Assembly (NCBI GenBank): GCA_903867275.1
Contig: CAIPQY010000231.1
Span: 1-5,334 of the forward strand
Origin: an uncultured bacterium
GTDB lineage: Bacteria > Planctomycetota > Phycisphaerae > Phycisphaerales > SM1A02
DNA: 5,334 nucleotides
Reading direction: 5' to 3'
Part shown: positions 1 through 5,334 of the stretch, in pieces
Layout of the letters: each line of letters opens with the position of its first letter
Numbering within the stretch: the stretch's first letter is position 1
Position numbers and translations under genes: made by a program
Notes under the pieces: model-generated
The model's input: only the letters and a program-made list of their open reading frames with translations
What the model was told of the DNA's origin: nothing
The model's database searches: none

Positions 1-30
1 GCCGGCGTCGCTTTTCCGCCCGCCGCACCC

Positions 31-36
31 CACAAT
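31..36 (+). promoter_or_regulatory. Possible -10 element just before the small membrane protein gene
   Basis: CACAAT matches TATAAT at four of six positions and ends six bases before the ATG at 43. If used, transcription would begin at or very near the start codon and give a leaderless mRNA. I see no good -35 hexamer at the expected 16-18 base distance (the sequence there is GC-rich, around TCGCTT), and the window edge limits the view. It is reported mainly because the same arrangement recurs before the protease gene. Confidence 0.25.
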
Positions 37-42
37 GCGCCC

Positions 43-279
43 ATGCAGAGCTTCCTCACCTTTCTCGGCTTCGGCGTGGCCGCGTGGGCGCTGTGGAAAC
101 TGCTGCGCCGACAGGAGGAAGCCGATCCCGACTTCGAGCGCTCGCTGCAGGCCGACGAGCGCCGTGCGCGCAGCAACCGCGAGTCCGCCGCGCGCGCCTC
201 GCTCGAGCATGACGAGGCGGTGAAGGCGCAGCGCGCCGCCCAGGGCACGACACCGCCCATGCCTCCCGGCGAATCCTGA
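43..279 (+). CDS. Small single-pass membrane protein, unknown function
   Basis: This is a 78-residue hypothetical protein that I do not recognise. Residues 3-21 form a hydrophobic helix (SFLTFLGFGVAAWALWKLL) followed at once by RRQEE, so the topology is probably N-out with a cytoplasmic tail. The remaining roughly 50 residues are highly charged and rich in Ala, Arg and Glu. They probably form a helix or coiled coil and end in a Pro-rich tip (TTPPMPPGES). Codons end almost always in G or C, as in the neighbouring genes, which supports a real gene. There is no Shine-Dalgarno sequence; a -10-like CACAAT lies six bases before the ATG. It converges with the amidase gene, with 14 bases between the stop codons. 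It may be a small membrane scaffold or regulator, but nothing in the sequence fixes a function. Confidence 0.6.
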   Translation: MQSFLTFLGFGVAAWALWKLLRRQEEADPDFERSLQADERRARSNRESAARASLEHDEAVKAQRAAQGTTPPMPPGES

Positions 280-293
280 TTTCGTCCGTCGGC

Positions 294-1064
294 TCAGACC
301 GCGATGAAGTCGTCGTTGCCCGGAATGGGCAGGTACGCCAGCGTCTTCTGACGCATCACCACCATCTCGCGCTGCAGGCTGCGACCGGGGCACGCAGTGT
401 GGGCGCTGGCCCACTCCTGGTGCGTCTTCACGCGCGACACTGGAATGCGGTACTTGCCCATCAGGCACTCCACCATGCGCTGACAGGCCTGCAACTGGGC
501 GTCGCTGGGGCTCTGCTCGTCGAAGTTGCCCATGCAGCAGATGCCGATGTTGCCCTCGTTCTCGTTCTTCACGTGGGCGCCCTGCCACTTGATCTCGCGG
601 CCTTCCCACACGCGACCGCCCCGATCCACCACGTAGTGGTAGCCGATGTCGCCCCAGCCCTTGGAACGATGTCCGCAGCGGATCATCTCGACACGCGCCG
701 AACTGCTGGACTGGTCGGTGGACAGGAACGGGCTCATGCCGTCGTGGTGCACCGTGATGTACTTGGGCGGCAGCATGGGATTCATCATCGCGGGCACGCA
801 CTCGCCGCGACACCACAGCTCTCGATCCATCACGAACTTGAAGTCGGTGTTGCGCTTGATCACCGGCGGGCACACGGCAGGCGTGGCCGCCTTGCCTGGA
901 TCGCGCCAGATCGGGTCGGGCAACTTCGAGGTTCGCGTGGGCTGGGTCGCGCAACCCACCGCGAGCAGTCCCCCGAAGGCCAGAAACCCACGGCGCGACA
1001 CAGCCGTCACGCCACGAAGGGCGGCATCAAGGGCGGTTGGGCTGGGTTCTGATTGCTGCGACAT
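294..1064 (-). CDS. Tat-exported PGRP-like N-acetylmuramoyl-L-alanine amidase
   Basis: This 256-residue protein is a predicted zinc amidase (Amidase_2/PGRP fold) that cuts the bond between MurNAc and L-Ala in peptidoglycan. Residues 23-40 (SRRGFLAFGGLLAVGCAT) carry a twin-arginine motif (R24, R25) and a hydrophobic stretch that ends in a lipobox-like AVGC (C38), so it is probably Tat-exported and possibly a lipoprotein. The catalytic domain spans about 100-240. The likely zinc ligands are H106 (in ITVHHDG), H215 (in KTHQEW) and C225 (in TACPG). Y142 in DIGYHY matches the catalytic Tyr, and T223 takes the place of the T7 lysozyme Lys. GAH followed by NIGICCMGNF is typical of PGRPs. Nine cysteines lie beyond C38, which suggests disulfides. 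I chose the ATG at 1064 because it gives a normal Tat n-region; an in-frame ATG at 1091 and a TTG at 1157 are longer alternatives. None has a clear Shine-Dalgarno sequence. The gene diverges from gyrB. Confidence 0.9.
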   Translation of the reverse strand: MSQQSEPSPTALDAALRGVTAVSRRGFLAFGGLLAVGCATQPTRTSKLPDPIWRDPGKAATPAVCPPVIKRNTDFKFVMDRELWCRGECVPAMMNPMLPPKYITVHHDGMSPFLSTDQSSSSARVEMIRCGHRSKGWGDIGYHYVVDRGGRVWEGREIKWQGAHVKNENEGNIGICCMGNFDEQSPSDAQLQACQRMVECLMGKYRIPVSRVKTHQEWASAHTACPGRSLQREMVVMRQKTLAYLPIPGNDDFIAV

Positions 1065-1095
1065 GCGAAGGCACCCGAGGCGCGGAACCATGGCA

Positions 1096-1111
1096 TCGGA
1101 CACCGGTCCGA
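1096..1111. repeat. Perfect inverted repeat upstream of the amidase gene
   Basis: TCGGAC and GTCCGA flank a four-base spacer (ACCG), giving a perfect 6-bp dyad. It lies 32 bases upstream of the chosen amidase ATG and 5 bases upstream of the alternative ATG at 1091. It could be a protein-binding operator or, in the amidase transcript, a small hairpin that hides the upstream start. Six-base dyads are not rare in DNA this GC-rich, so chance is possible. Confidence 0.35.
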
Positions 1112-1238
1112 CCCACCTTGACACTTTACGAAGGCAATCACTCGGCGTGAGATGCAAGGTGACCGGAAACCTTCAGAAACCCCGGAGTTTTCGAGCGGAG
1201 AAAGCGCCTTTCGTCGGGCAATTTGCGGACCTTTCGCG

Positions 1239-1244
1239 TAGAAT
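1239..1244 (+). promoter_or_regulatory. Possible gyrB promoter, -10 element
   Basis: TAGAAT matches the sigma-70 -10 consensus TATAAT at five of six positions and is among the few AT-rich hexamers in the divergent region. Transcription would begin near 1251, giving a leader of about 90 nt that opens with the hairpin at 1260-1278. No recognisable -35 hexamer lies 16-18 bases upstream; TTGCGG at 1223 is only 10 bases away. The TTGACA at 1118-1123 looks like a -35 box but has no -10 partner at the right distance. Confidence 0.35.
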
Positions 1245-1259
1245 CCGGCACCCCCAAAA

Positions 1260-1278
1260 GGGGCCCTGCGAGGGCTCC
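1260..1278 (+). promoter_or_regulatory. GC-rich hairpin in the gyrB leader
   Basis: GGGGCCCT and AGGGCTCC pair over eight bases (one G-U pair) around a three-base GCG loop. CCCC at 1252-1255 can compete for the same GGGG across an AAAA loop, so two mutually exclusive folds are possible. A third small stem (GA-T-CCC with GGGTC, one bulged T, about 1284-1299) lies downstream. There is no T-run after the first hairpin, so it is not a standard terminator. If the -10 box at 1239 is used, the hairpin sits within about ten bases of the 5' end of gyrB mRNA, where it could protect the transcript. Its function is not known. Confidence 0.4.
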
Positions 1279-1341
1279 TGGCGGATCCCACTTCGGGTCT
1301 TGTCCGAGAGGCCCATTCGAGTCCCCCACGCCGTGTCCAGC

Positions 1342-3882
1342 ATGACCAAGCCCGCCAAGTCAGCCGCAGATTCCAACAGCGGCGAGCCGCAGTACACCTC
1401 AAGCAGCATCCAGGTTCTGGAAGGTCTCGAGGCCATCCGCAAGCGCCCCGGCATGTACGTGGGCGGCACCGGTCTCGAGGGTCTGCACCACCTGGTGTAC
1501 GAGTGCGTGGACAACTCGATCGACGAGTGCATGGCCGGATTCGCCACCGCGGTCACCGTGGTGCTGGGCGTGGACGGCAGCTGCAGCGTGAGCGACGACG
1601 GCCGCGGCATGCCGGTGGATCCGATGCAGCACGAGAACCCCGCCATCAACGGCCGCCCCGCGGTCGAGGTGATCCTCACCGAGGTGCACGCGGGCGGCAA
1701 GTTCGACAGCGGCGCCTACAAGGTGTCCGGCGGCCTGCACGGCGTGGGCGTGAAGTGCGTGAACGCGCTCAGCGAGTGGACCGAGGTGGAGGTGACCAAG
1801 GACGGCCGCCTGTACCGCATCGCCTTCGAGCGCGGCGTGGTGAACGAGCCCCTGCACGTGGTCGAGGAGCGCAAGGGCTCGGGCAACGGCACCAAGATCA
1901 GCTTCCGGCCCGATCCCGACATCTTCCCCGACACGCACCTGCGCTACGAGATCCTGCAGCATCGCCTGCGCGAGCTCGCCTACCTGAACCCCGGCGTGAA
2001 GATCCGCCTGATCGACGAGCGCGTGGATACCTCGGGCAAGATGCGCGAGGAGAACTTCTTCGACGAGAGCGGCCTGGCCGGCTACGTGAAGCACCTCAAC
2101 GCGTCGAAGGCCACCAACAGCCCCGTGATCAGCATCCGCCGCGACGATGCCGCCAGCGGCATGCGCTGCGATCTGGCGCTGCAGTACACCGACGCGATGG
2201 CGGAGAACCTGCTCGCCTTCGGCAACAACATTCCGAACCGCGATGGCGGCACGCATGTCACGGCCTTCCGCAAGGCGCTCACCACCGCGATCAACGGCTA
2301 CGGCAAGCGCATGGGCCTCTTCAAGGAGAAGGATTTCGTGCCCACGGGCGACGACCTCCGCGAAGGCCTCACCGCCGTGGTCAGCGTGAAGCTGCCCAAC
2401 CCCACCTTCAACAACCAGACGAAGGAGAAGCTGCTGAACCCCGAGGTGGAGCCCTTCGTGAGCGCCGCCATCACCGAGCAGCTGGGCGCGTGGCTGGAGG
2501 AGAATCCCGCCGACGCCAAGGGCATCGTGAACCGCGCCAAGCTGGCGGCCGAGGCACGCGAGGCCGCACGCAAGGCGCGCGAACTGATCAAGCGCAAGGG
2601 CGCGCTGGACAGCGGCGGCATGCCGCACAAGCTGGCCGACTGCAGCAGCAACGAGGTCGAGAAGACCGAGATGTTCATCGTCGAGGGTGACAGCGCAGGT
2701 GGAAGCGCCAAGGGCGGCCGCGACCACGTGCATCAGGCCATCCTTCCGCTGCGCGGCAAGCTGCTCAACGTGGAGAAGGCGCGCCTGGACAAGGTGCTGG
2801 CCTTCGAGGAGATCCGCACGCTCATCCAGGCGCTGCAGTGCGGCATCGGCGAGGACTTCGACGCCAGCAAGCTGCGCTACGGTCGCGTGATCATCATGAC
2901 CGACGCCGATGTGGACGGCAGCCACATCCGCACGCTGCTGCTCACCTTCTTCTTCCGCCAGATGCCCGAGCTCATCCGCACGGGCAAGGTGTTCATCGCG
3001 CAGCCGCCGCTGTACCAGGTGGCCCGCGGCAAGACCGTGGAGTACGTGCTGAACGACCATCGCATGAACGAGGTGCTGGTGGAGCTGGCCATGCGCAGCA
3101 ACGCCACGCTGAGCCTGCGCGACGACAAGGGCGAGGCCTTCGCCACCGTGCAGGGCGAGCCGCTGCGCCGCCTGATCCGCGACCTGAACCGGCTCGAGGA
3201 ACTCACGCGCATCAGTCTGTACCGCGGCATCGAGTTCCCGCGACTGCTGCAGGCGCGCACGACCGATCCCGAGGGCAAGGGCCGCATGCCCGGCTGGCAG
3301 CTGGCGTGGCGCGAGGGCGACGAGCTGTTCCACACCGAGGCGCAGGCCGCGACGCGCGTGAAGGAACTTGGCCTGACCCTGGTGGATGTGGGTGCCGCCG
3401 GCACCGAGGTGGAGCCCGCCAAGCGCGCCACGCTGCGCGTGCTGCACGAGAACCGCGAGATCGAGCGCCTGCTCGAGCAGATCGCCAAGGTGGGCCTGAG
3501 CTCCGACGACTGGTCGCTGGTGCAGGAAGAGGGCATCACGGGCGAGAAGCTGCCCACCAAGTACGCGTGGACCGTGGATGGCGAGAAGGGCAAGCCCGCC
3601 GAGACGATGGAGGTGCCCAACATTCCCAGCATCCTGCAGAAGCTGCACGAGGTGGGTCGCCGCGGCATCGAGGTGAAGCGCTTCAAGGGTCTGGGCGAAA
3701 TGGAGGCGGTGCAGCTGTGGGACACCACCATGGATCCCGCGCGCCGCACGCTGCTTCGCGTGACCTGGGACCAGGCCAGCAACGCCGACGCGCTGTTCAC
3801 GGTGCTGATGGGCGAGGACGTGGAGCGCCGCCGCAACTACATCGAGAAGCACGCCCTCGAGGTGAAGAACCTCGATATCTGA
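1342..3882 (+). CDS. gyrB: DNA gyrase subunit B
   Basis: This is a complete 846-residue type IIA topoisomerase ATPase subunit. With GyrA it forms the A2B2 enzyme that introduces negative supercoils using ATP. The GHKL ATPase domain (about 20-240) shows the catalytic Glu and Mg-binding Asn (E54, N58 in VYECVDNSIDE), the DDGRG motif (85-89) and the ATP-lid GGLHGVGVK (130-138). The transducer domain (about 240-410) carries the QTK loop (359-361). The Toprim domain has VEGDSAGG (447-454, E448), PLRGK (469-473) and the metal triad D521, D523, D525 in TDADVDGSH. After QPPLY (555-559) comes a stretch of about 200 residues that resembles the E. coli GyrB insertion, then RFKGLGEM (780-787) and the gyrase tail. 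The ATG at 1342 gives a normal 17-residue lead into YTSSSIQVLEGLE; a GTG at 1333 is also in frame. There is no clear Shine-Dalgarno sequence. ParE is unlikely given the insertion. Confidence 0.97.
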   Translation: MTKPAKSAADSNSGEPQYTSSSIQVLEGLEAIRKRPGMYVGGTGLEGLHHLVYECVDNSIDECMAGFATAVTVVLGVDGSCSVSDDGRGMPVDPMQHENPAINGRPAVEVILTEVHAGGKFDSGAYKVSGGLHGVGVKCVNALSEWTEVEVTKDGRLYRIAFERGVVNEPLHVVEERKGSGNGTKISFRPDPDIFPDTHLRYEILQHRLRELAYLNPGVKIRLIDERVDTSGKMREENFFDESGLAGYVKHLNASKATNSPVISIRRDDAASGMRCDLALQYTDAMAENLLAFGNNIPNRDGGTHVTAFRKALTTAINGYGKRMGLFKEKDFVPTGDDLREGLTAVVSVKLPNPTFNNQTKEKLLNPEVEPFVSAAITEQLGAWLEENPADAKGIVNRAKLAAEAREAARKARELIKRKGALDSGGMPHKLADCSSNEVEKTEMFIVEGDSAGGSAKGGRDHVHQAILPLRGKLLNVEKARLDKVLAFEEIRTLIQALQCGIGEDFDASKLRYGRVIIMTDADVDGSHIRTLLLTFFFRQMPELIRTGKVFIAQPPLYQVARGKTVEYVLNDHRMNEVLVELAMRSNATLSLRDDKGEAFATVQGEPLRRLIRDLNRLEELTRISLYRGIEFPRLLQARTTDPEGKGRMPGWQLAWREGDELFHTEAQAATRVKELGLTLVDVGAAGTEVEPAKRATLRVLHENREIERLLEQIAKVGLSSDDWSLVQEEGITGEKLPTKYAWTVDGEKGKPAETMEVPNIPSILQKLHEVGRRGIEVKRFKGLGEMEAVQLWDTTMDPARRTLLRVTWDQASNADALFTVLMGEDVERRRNYIEKHALEVKNLDI

Positions 3883-3920
3883 GCGCCACGCGGGCATCCG
3901 CGGCATTGGGCGCAGGATTT
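3883..3920 (+). terminator. Possible weak terminator hairpin after gyrB
   Basis: Right after the gyrB stop, GCGCC (3883-3887) pairs with GGCGC (3909-3913). Inside that, CGCGG (3889-3893) pairs with CCGCG (3898-3902) around a GCAT loop. The two stems are separated by an asymmetric internal loop. Only a short T-run follows (ATTT, 3917-3920), so intrinsic termination would be inefficient at best. It may instead act as a 3' stabilising structure. The protease gene starts about 60 bases further on. Confidence 0.35.
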
Positions 3921-3945
3921 CGATGATGGGCCGCCGATGTGCGTT

Positions 3946-3973
3946 TTGCCGCGGGCGCCGAACGGGCTATGTT
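3946..3973 (+). promoter_or_regulatory. Sigma-70-like promoter for the protease gene
   Basis: TTGCCG (3946-3951) and TATGTT (3968-3973) each match the -35 and -10 consensus at four of six positions and are separated by 16 bases. The -10 box ends six bases before the ATG at 3980, so transcription would start on or next to the A of the start codon and produce a leaderless message. The element would fall inside the coding region if the upstream in-frame ATGs at 3923 or 3926 were used. Confidence 0.4.
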
Positions 3974-3979
3974 GCGCGC

Positions 3980-5334
3980 ATGACCCTTGCGCCGCGACTG
4001 ATCGCCCTGCTTGGCCTCGCCTGCACGCTCTCGGCAAACGCGGCAGGTCCAAGGCCCGACGCCTTCCGCGAGATCCCCGCCGAACGAAGCTTCTGTGGAC
4101 GGTTGTTCGCCAAGCCCAGGACCACGGTCACGCGCGATCAGGTGCAGCAGCTTGTGCGCGATGCCGGCGCCAGCATCCGTTCCGACCTTCCGCAGATCGG
4201 CGTGCTGGTGATCGACACGCCATGGGGCCCTGCCACGCCCGGCACCGCTGAACGCGCCGTGGCTGCGCAACTCATGGCTTCCGGCGCGTTCGCCTACGTG
4301 GAACCCGACTGGCTGGTGTTTCCCACCGGCGTGCCCAACGACACGTACTTCCCCAATCAGTGGCATCACGACATCATGGAGAGCGCGTCAGCGTGGGACA
4401 TGACCACCGGCAGCAACGAGGTGGTGATCGGCGTGGTGGACACCGGCGTGAATCCGCACTCGGATCTGGGCGCGCGAATGCCCGGCTACAACGCCTTCAC
4501 CGACACCGCCGAGGTGGACGGCGGACTGGTCACCGACTCGCAGGGACACGGCACGCACGTGGCCGGCTGCGCGGCGGCCCTGGGCAACAACGCCAACGGC
4601 GTCTCCGGCATGGGATGGAACTTCCGCATCCTGCCGGTGCGCGCCACCATCGACAACATCGGCTCGGCCTACGAGGACGACCTGATCGAGGGCGTGCTGT
4701 GGGCCGCGAACCACGGCGCCACGGTGGTGAACTGCAGCTTCAGCGGCATCGGCGGGCAGGTGCACGAGGATGCGGGCGCCGCACTGCATGCCATGAACGT
4801 GTCGCTGTGCTGGGCGGCCGGCAACAGCTCGGAGAACTGGTGGTCGTGGGATTTGCCGAGCGTGATGGTGATCGGCGCCTCCGATGCATACGACGATCGC
4901 GCCTCCTTCTCGTGCTTTGGACGCGGCGTGACCGTGTTCGCGCCGGGCGTGGCGATCCTGTCCACGGTGATGAACGGCGGCTACGAGGCCTGGAGCGGCA
5001 CCAGCATGGCCTCGCCCGTGGCCGCCGGCGCGCTTGGCCTGATCCGTTCCGTGAACGCCTCGATCACCGCGGAGCAGTCGGAACACATCCTGAAGTTCTC
5101 CTGCGACATGTGGGGCGGCTCGCGCGAGACGGAACTGTGGGGCTACGGCCGCATCAACCTGCGCTCGGCCATCGCGCGTGCCCTGCAGATCGGCACCCCG
5201 CTTCCGCCACTCGCCAACGACGATCACTTCGACGTGATGGAAGGTTCGGCCAGCACGCTCGAGATGGACGTGCTGTCGAACGACGATGATCCGAACGCCG
5301 AACCGCTTGCCATCGCCTCGTGCGACGCCAGCAC
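3980..5334 (+). CDS. Secreted subtilisin-family (S8) serine protease, 3' end outside window
   Basis: The reading frame is open to the window edge, so only the first 451 residues are seen. Residues 1-22 look like a Sec signal peptide (hydrophobic core 7-17, likely cleavage after SANA or SANAA). Residues 35-110 resemble an I9-type propeptide that ends in AYVEPDW. The peptidase S8 domain (about 122-402) has the full catalytic set: D154 in GVVDTG, H190 in GHGTHVAG, oxyanion N282 in AAGNSS and S342 in GTSMASP. An active endopeptidase is therefore expected outside the cytoplasm. From 411 a new module begins (ANDDHFDVMEGS, then DVLSNDDDP). This resembles the Big_9/cadherin-like repeats of large surface proteins and is cut by the window. 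The ATG at 3980 is preferred because it gives a clean signal peptide. In-frame ATGs at 3923 and 3926 have an AGGA (3914-3917) upstream and would add 19 or 18 residues rich in Arg and Cys, with poorer codon choice. The substrate is unknown. Confidence 0.93.
   Translation, partial: MTLAPRLIALLGLACTLSANAAGPRPDAFREIPAERSFCGRLFAKPRTTVTRDQVQQLVRDAGASIRSDLPQIGVLVIDTPWGPATPGTAERAVAAQLMASGAFAYVEPDWLVFPTGVPNDTYFPNQWHHDIMESASAWDMTTGSNEVVIGVVDTGVNPHSDLGARMPGYNAFTDTAEVDGGLVTDSQGHGTHVAGCAAALGNNANGVSGMGWNFRILPVRATIDNIGSAYEDDLIEGVLWAANHGATVVNCSFSGIGGQVHEDAGAALHAMNVSLCWAAGNSSENWWSWDLPSVMVIGASDAYDDRASFSCFGRGVTVFAPGVAILSTVMNGGYEAWSGTSMASPVAAGALGLIRSVNASITAEQSEHILKFSCDMWGGSRETELWGYGRINLRSAIARALQIGTPLPPLANDDHFDVMEGSASTLEMDVLSNDDDPNAEPLAIASCDAS

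Noticed and set aside
399..1052. A 217-codon plus-strand frame over the amidase
   Set aside because: It is a shadow of the amidase, which has a full set of catalytic motifs and a signal peptide on the minus strand.
1118..1123. Consensus TTGACA in the divergent region as a gyrB -35 box
   Set aside because: No AT-rich -10 hexamer lies 16-18 bases downstream (the sequence there is around ACTCGGC), and the TAGAAT at 1239 is over 110 bases away.
1123..1128. TAAAGT on the minus strand as an amidase -10 box
   Set aside because: It matches at four positions, but no -35 hexamer lies at a usable distance upstream on that strand, so I did not list it as a promoter.
1301..1330. TTCGAGTCCCCC, which looks like a tRNA T-loop and 3' stem
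   Set aside because: The five bases before it (GCCCA) cannot pair with the C-run after it, and no acceptor, D or anticodon arms fit upstream.
646..1341. In-frame upstream extension of gyrB to 646, giving a 1078-residue protein
   Set aside because: The extension overlaps the amidase on the other strand and has no GyrB-like sequence. The family N-terminus begins shortly after 1342.
1399..3906. An 835-codon open frame antisense to gyrB
   Set aside because: It lies almost entirely opposite the well-supported gyrB. Its product is a low-information mix rich in His, Ala, Leu and Val with no motif. Long antisense frames are expected opposite genes with very high G/C at third codon positions.
4360..5289. 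A 309-codon plus-strand frame and a 279-codon minus-strand frame over the protease
   Set aside because: Both are shadows. The true frame from 3980 has all S8 motifs but lacks a stop in the window, so it is easily missed by a finder that requires complete frames.

Overview
This is a GC-rich window from a bacterial chromosome with dense coding and a strong preference for G or C at third codon positions. It holds four genes: a small membrane-anchored protein (43-279, +), a Tat-exported peptidoglycan amidase (294-1064, -), DNA gyrase subunit B (1342-3882, +), and the first 451 codons of a secreted subtilisin-family protease that runs off the right edge (3980-5334, +). Nothing in it suggests a mobile element, CRISPR array, tRNA, rRNA or phage. 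The gene mix fits a planctomycete of the Phycisphaerae type: a GyrB that carries the long C-terminal insertion, a PGRP-like amidase, a secreted S8 protease followed by an Ig/cadherin-like module, and weak or absent Shine-Dalgarno sequences. That placement is an inference from general knowledge and is not proven here.

Layout. The small gene and the amidase converge, with only 14 bases between their stop codons. The amidase and gyrB diverge from a shared region of about 277 bases (1065-1341). This region holds a perfect inverted repeat on the amidase side. On the gyrB side it holds a near-consensus -10 box followed by a strong short hairpin. A 97-base gap after gyrB contains a two-tier GC-rich hairpin (a possible weak terminator) and then a promoter-like pair of hexamers that ends six bases before the protease ATG.

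Function. The genes do not form a pathway. GyrB supplies the ATPase and Toprim half of DNA gyrase in the cytoplasm. The amidase and protease are both exported and act on the cell wall and on extracellular or surface proteins. The small protein looks like an inner-membrane anchor with a charged tail; its role is unknown.

The most useful points for a second look are transcriptional and translational. Two plus-strand genes have a -10-like hexamer exactly six bases upstream of the ATG, as expected for leaderless mRNAs. The protease also has a competing upstream start with its own AGGA. I found no convincing evidence for a new multi-gene system; this looks like an ordinary housekeeping and secretion region.
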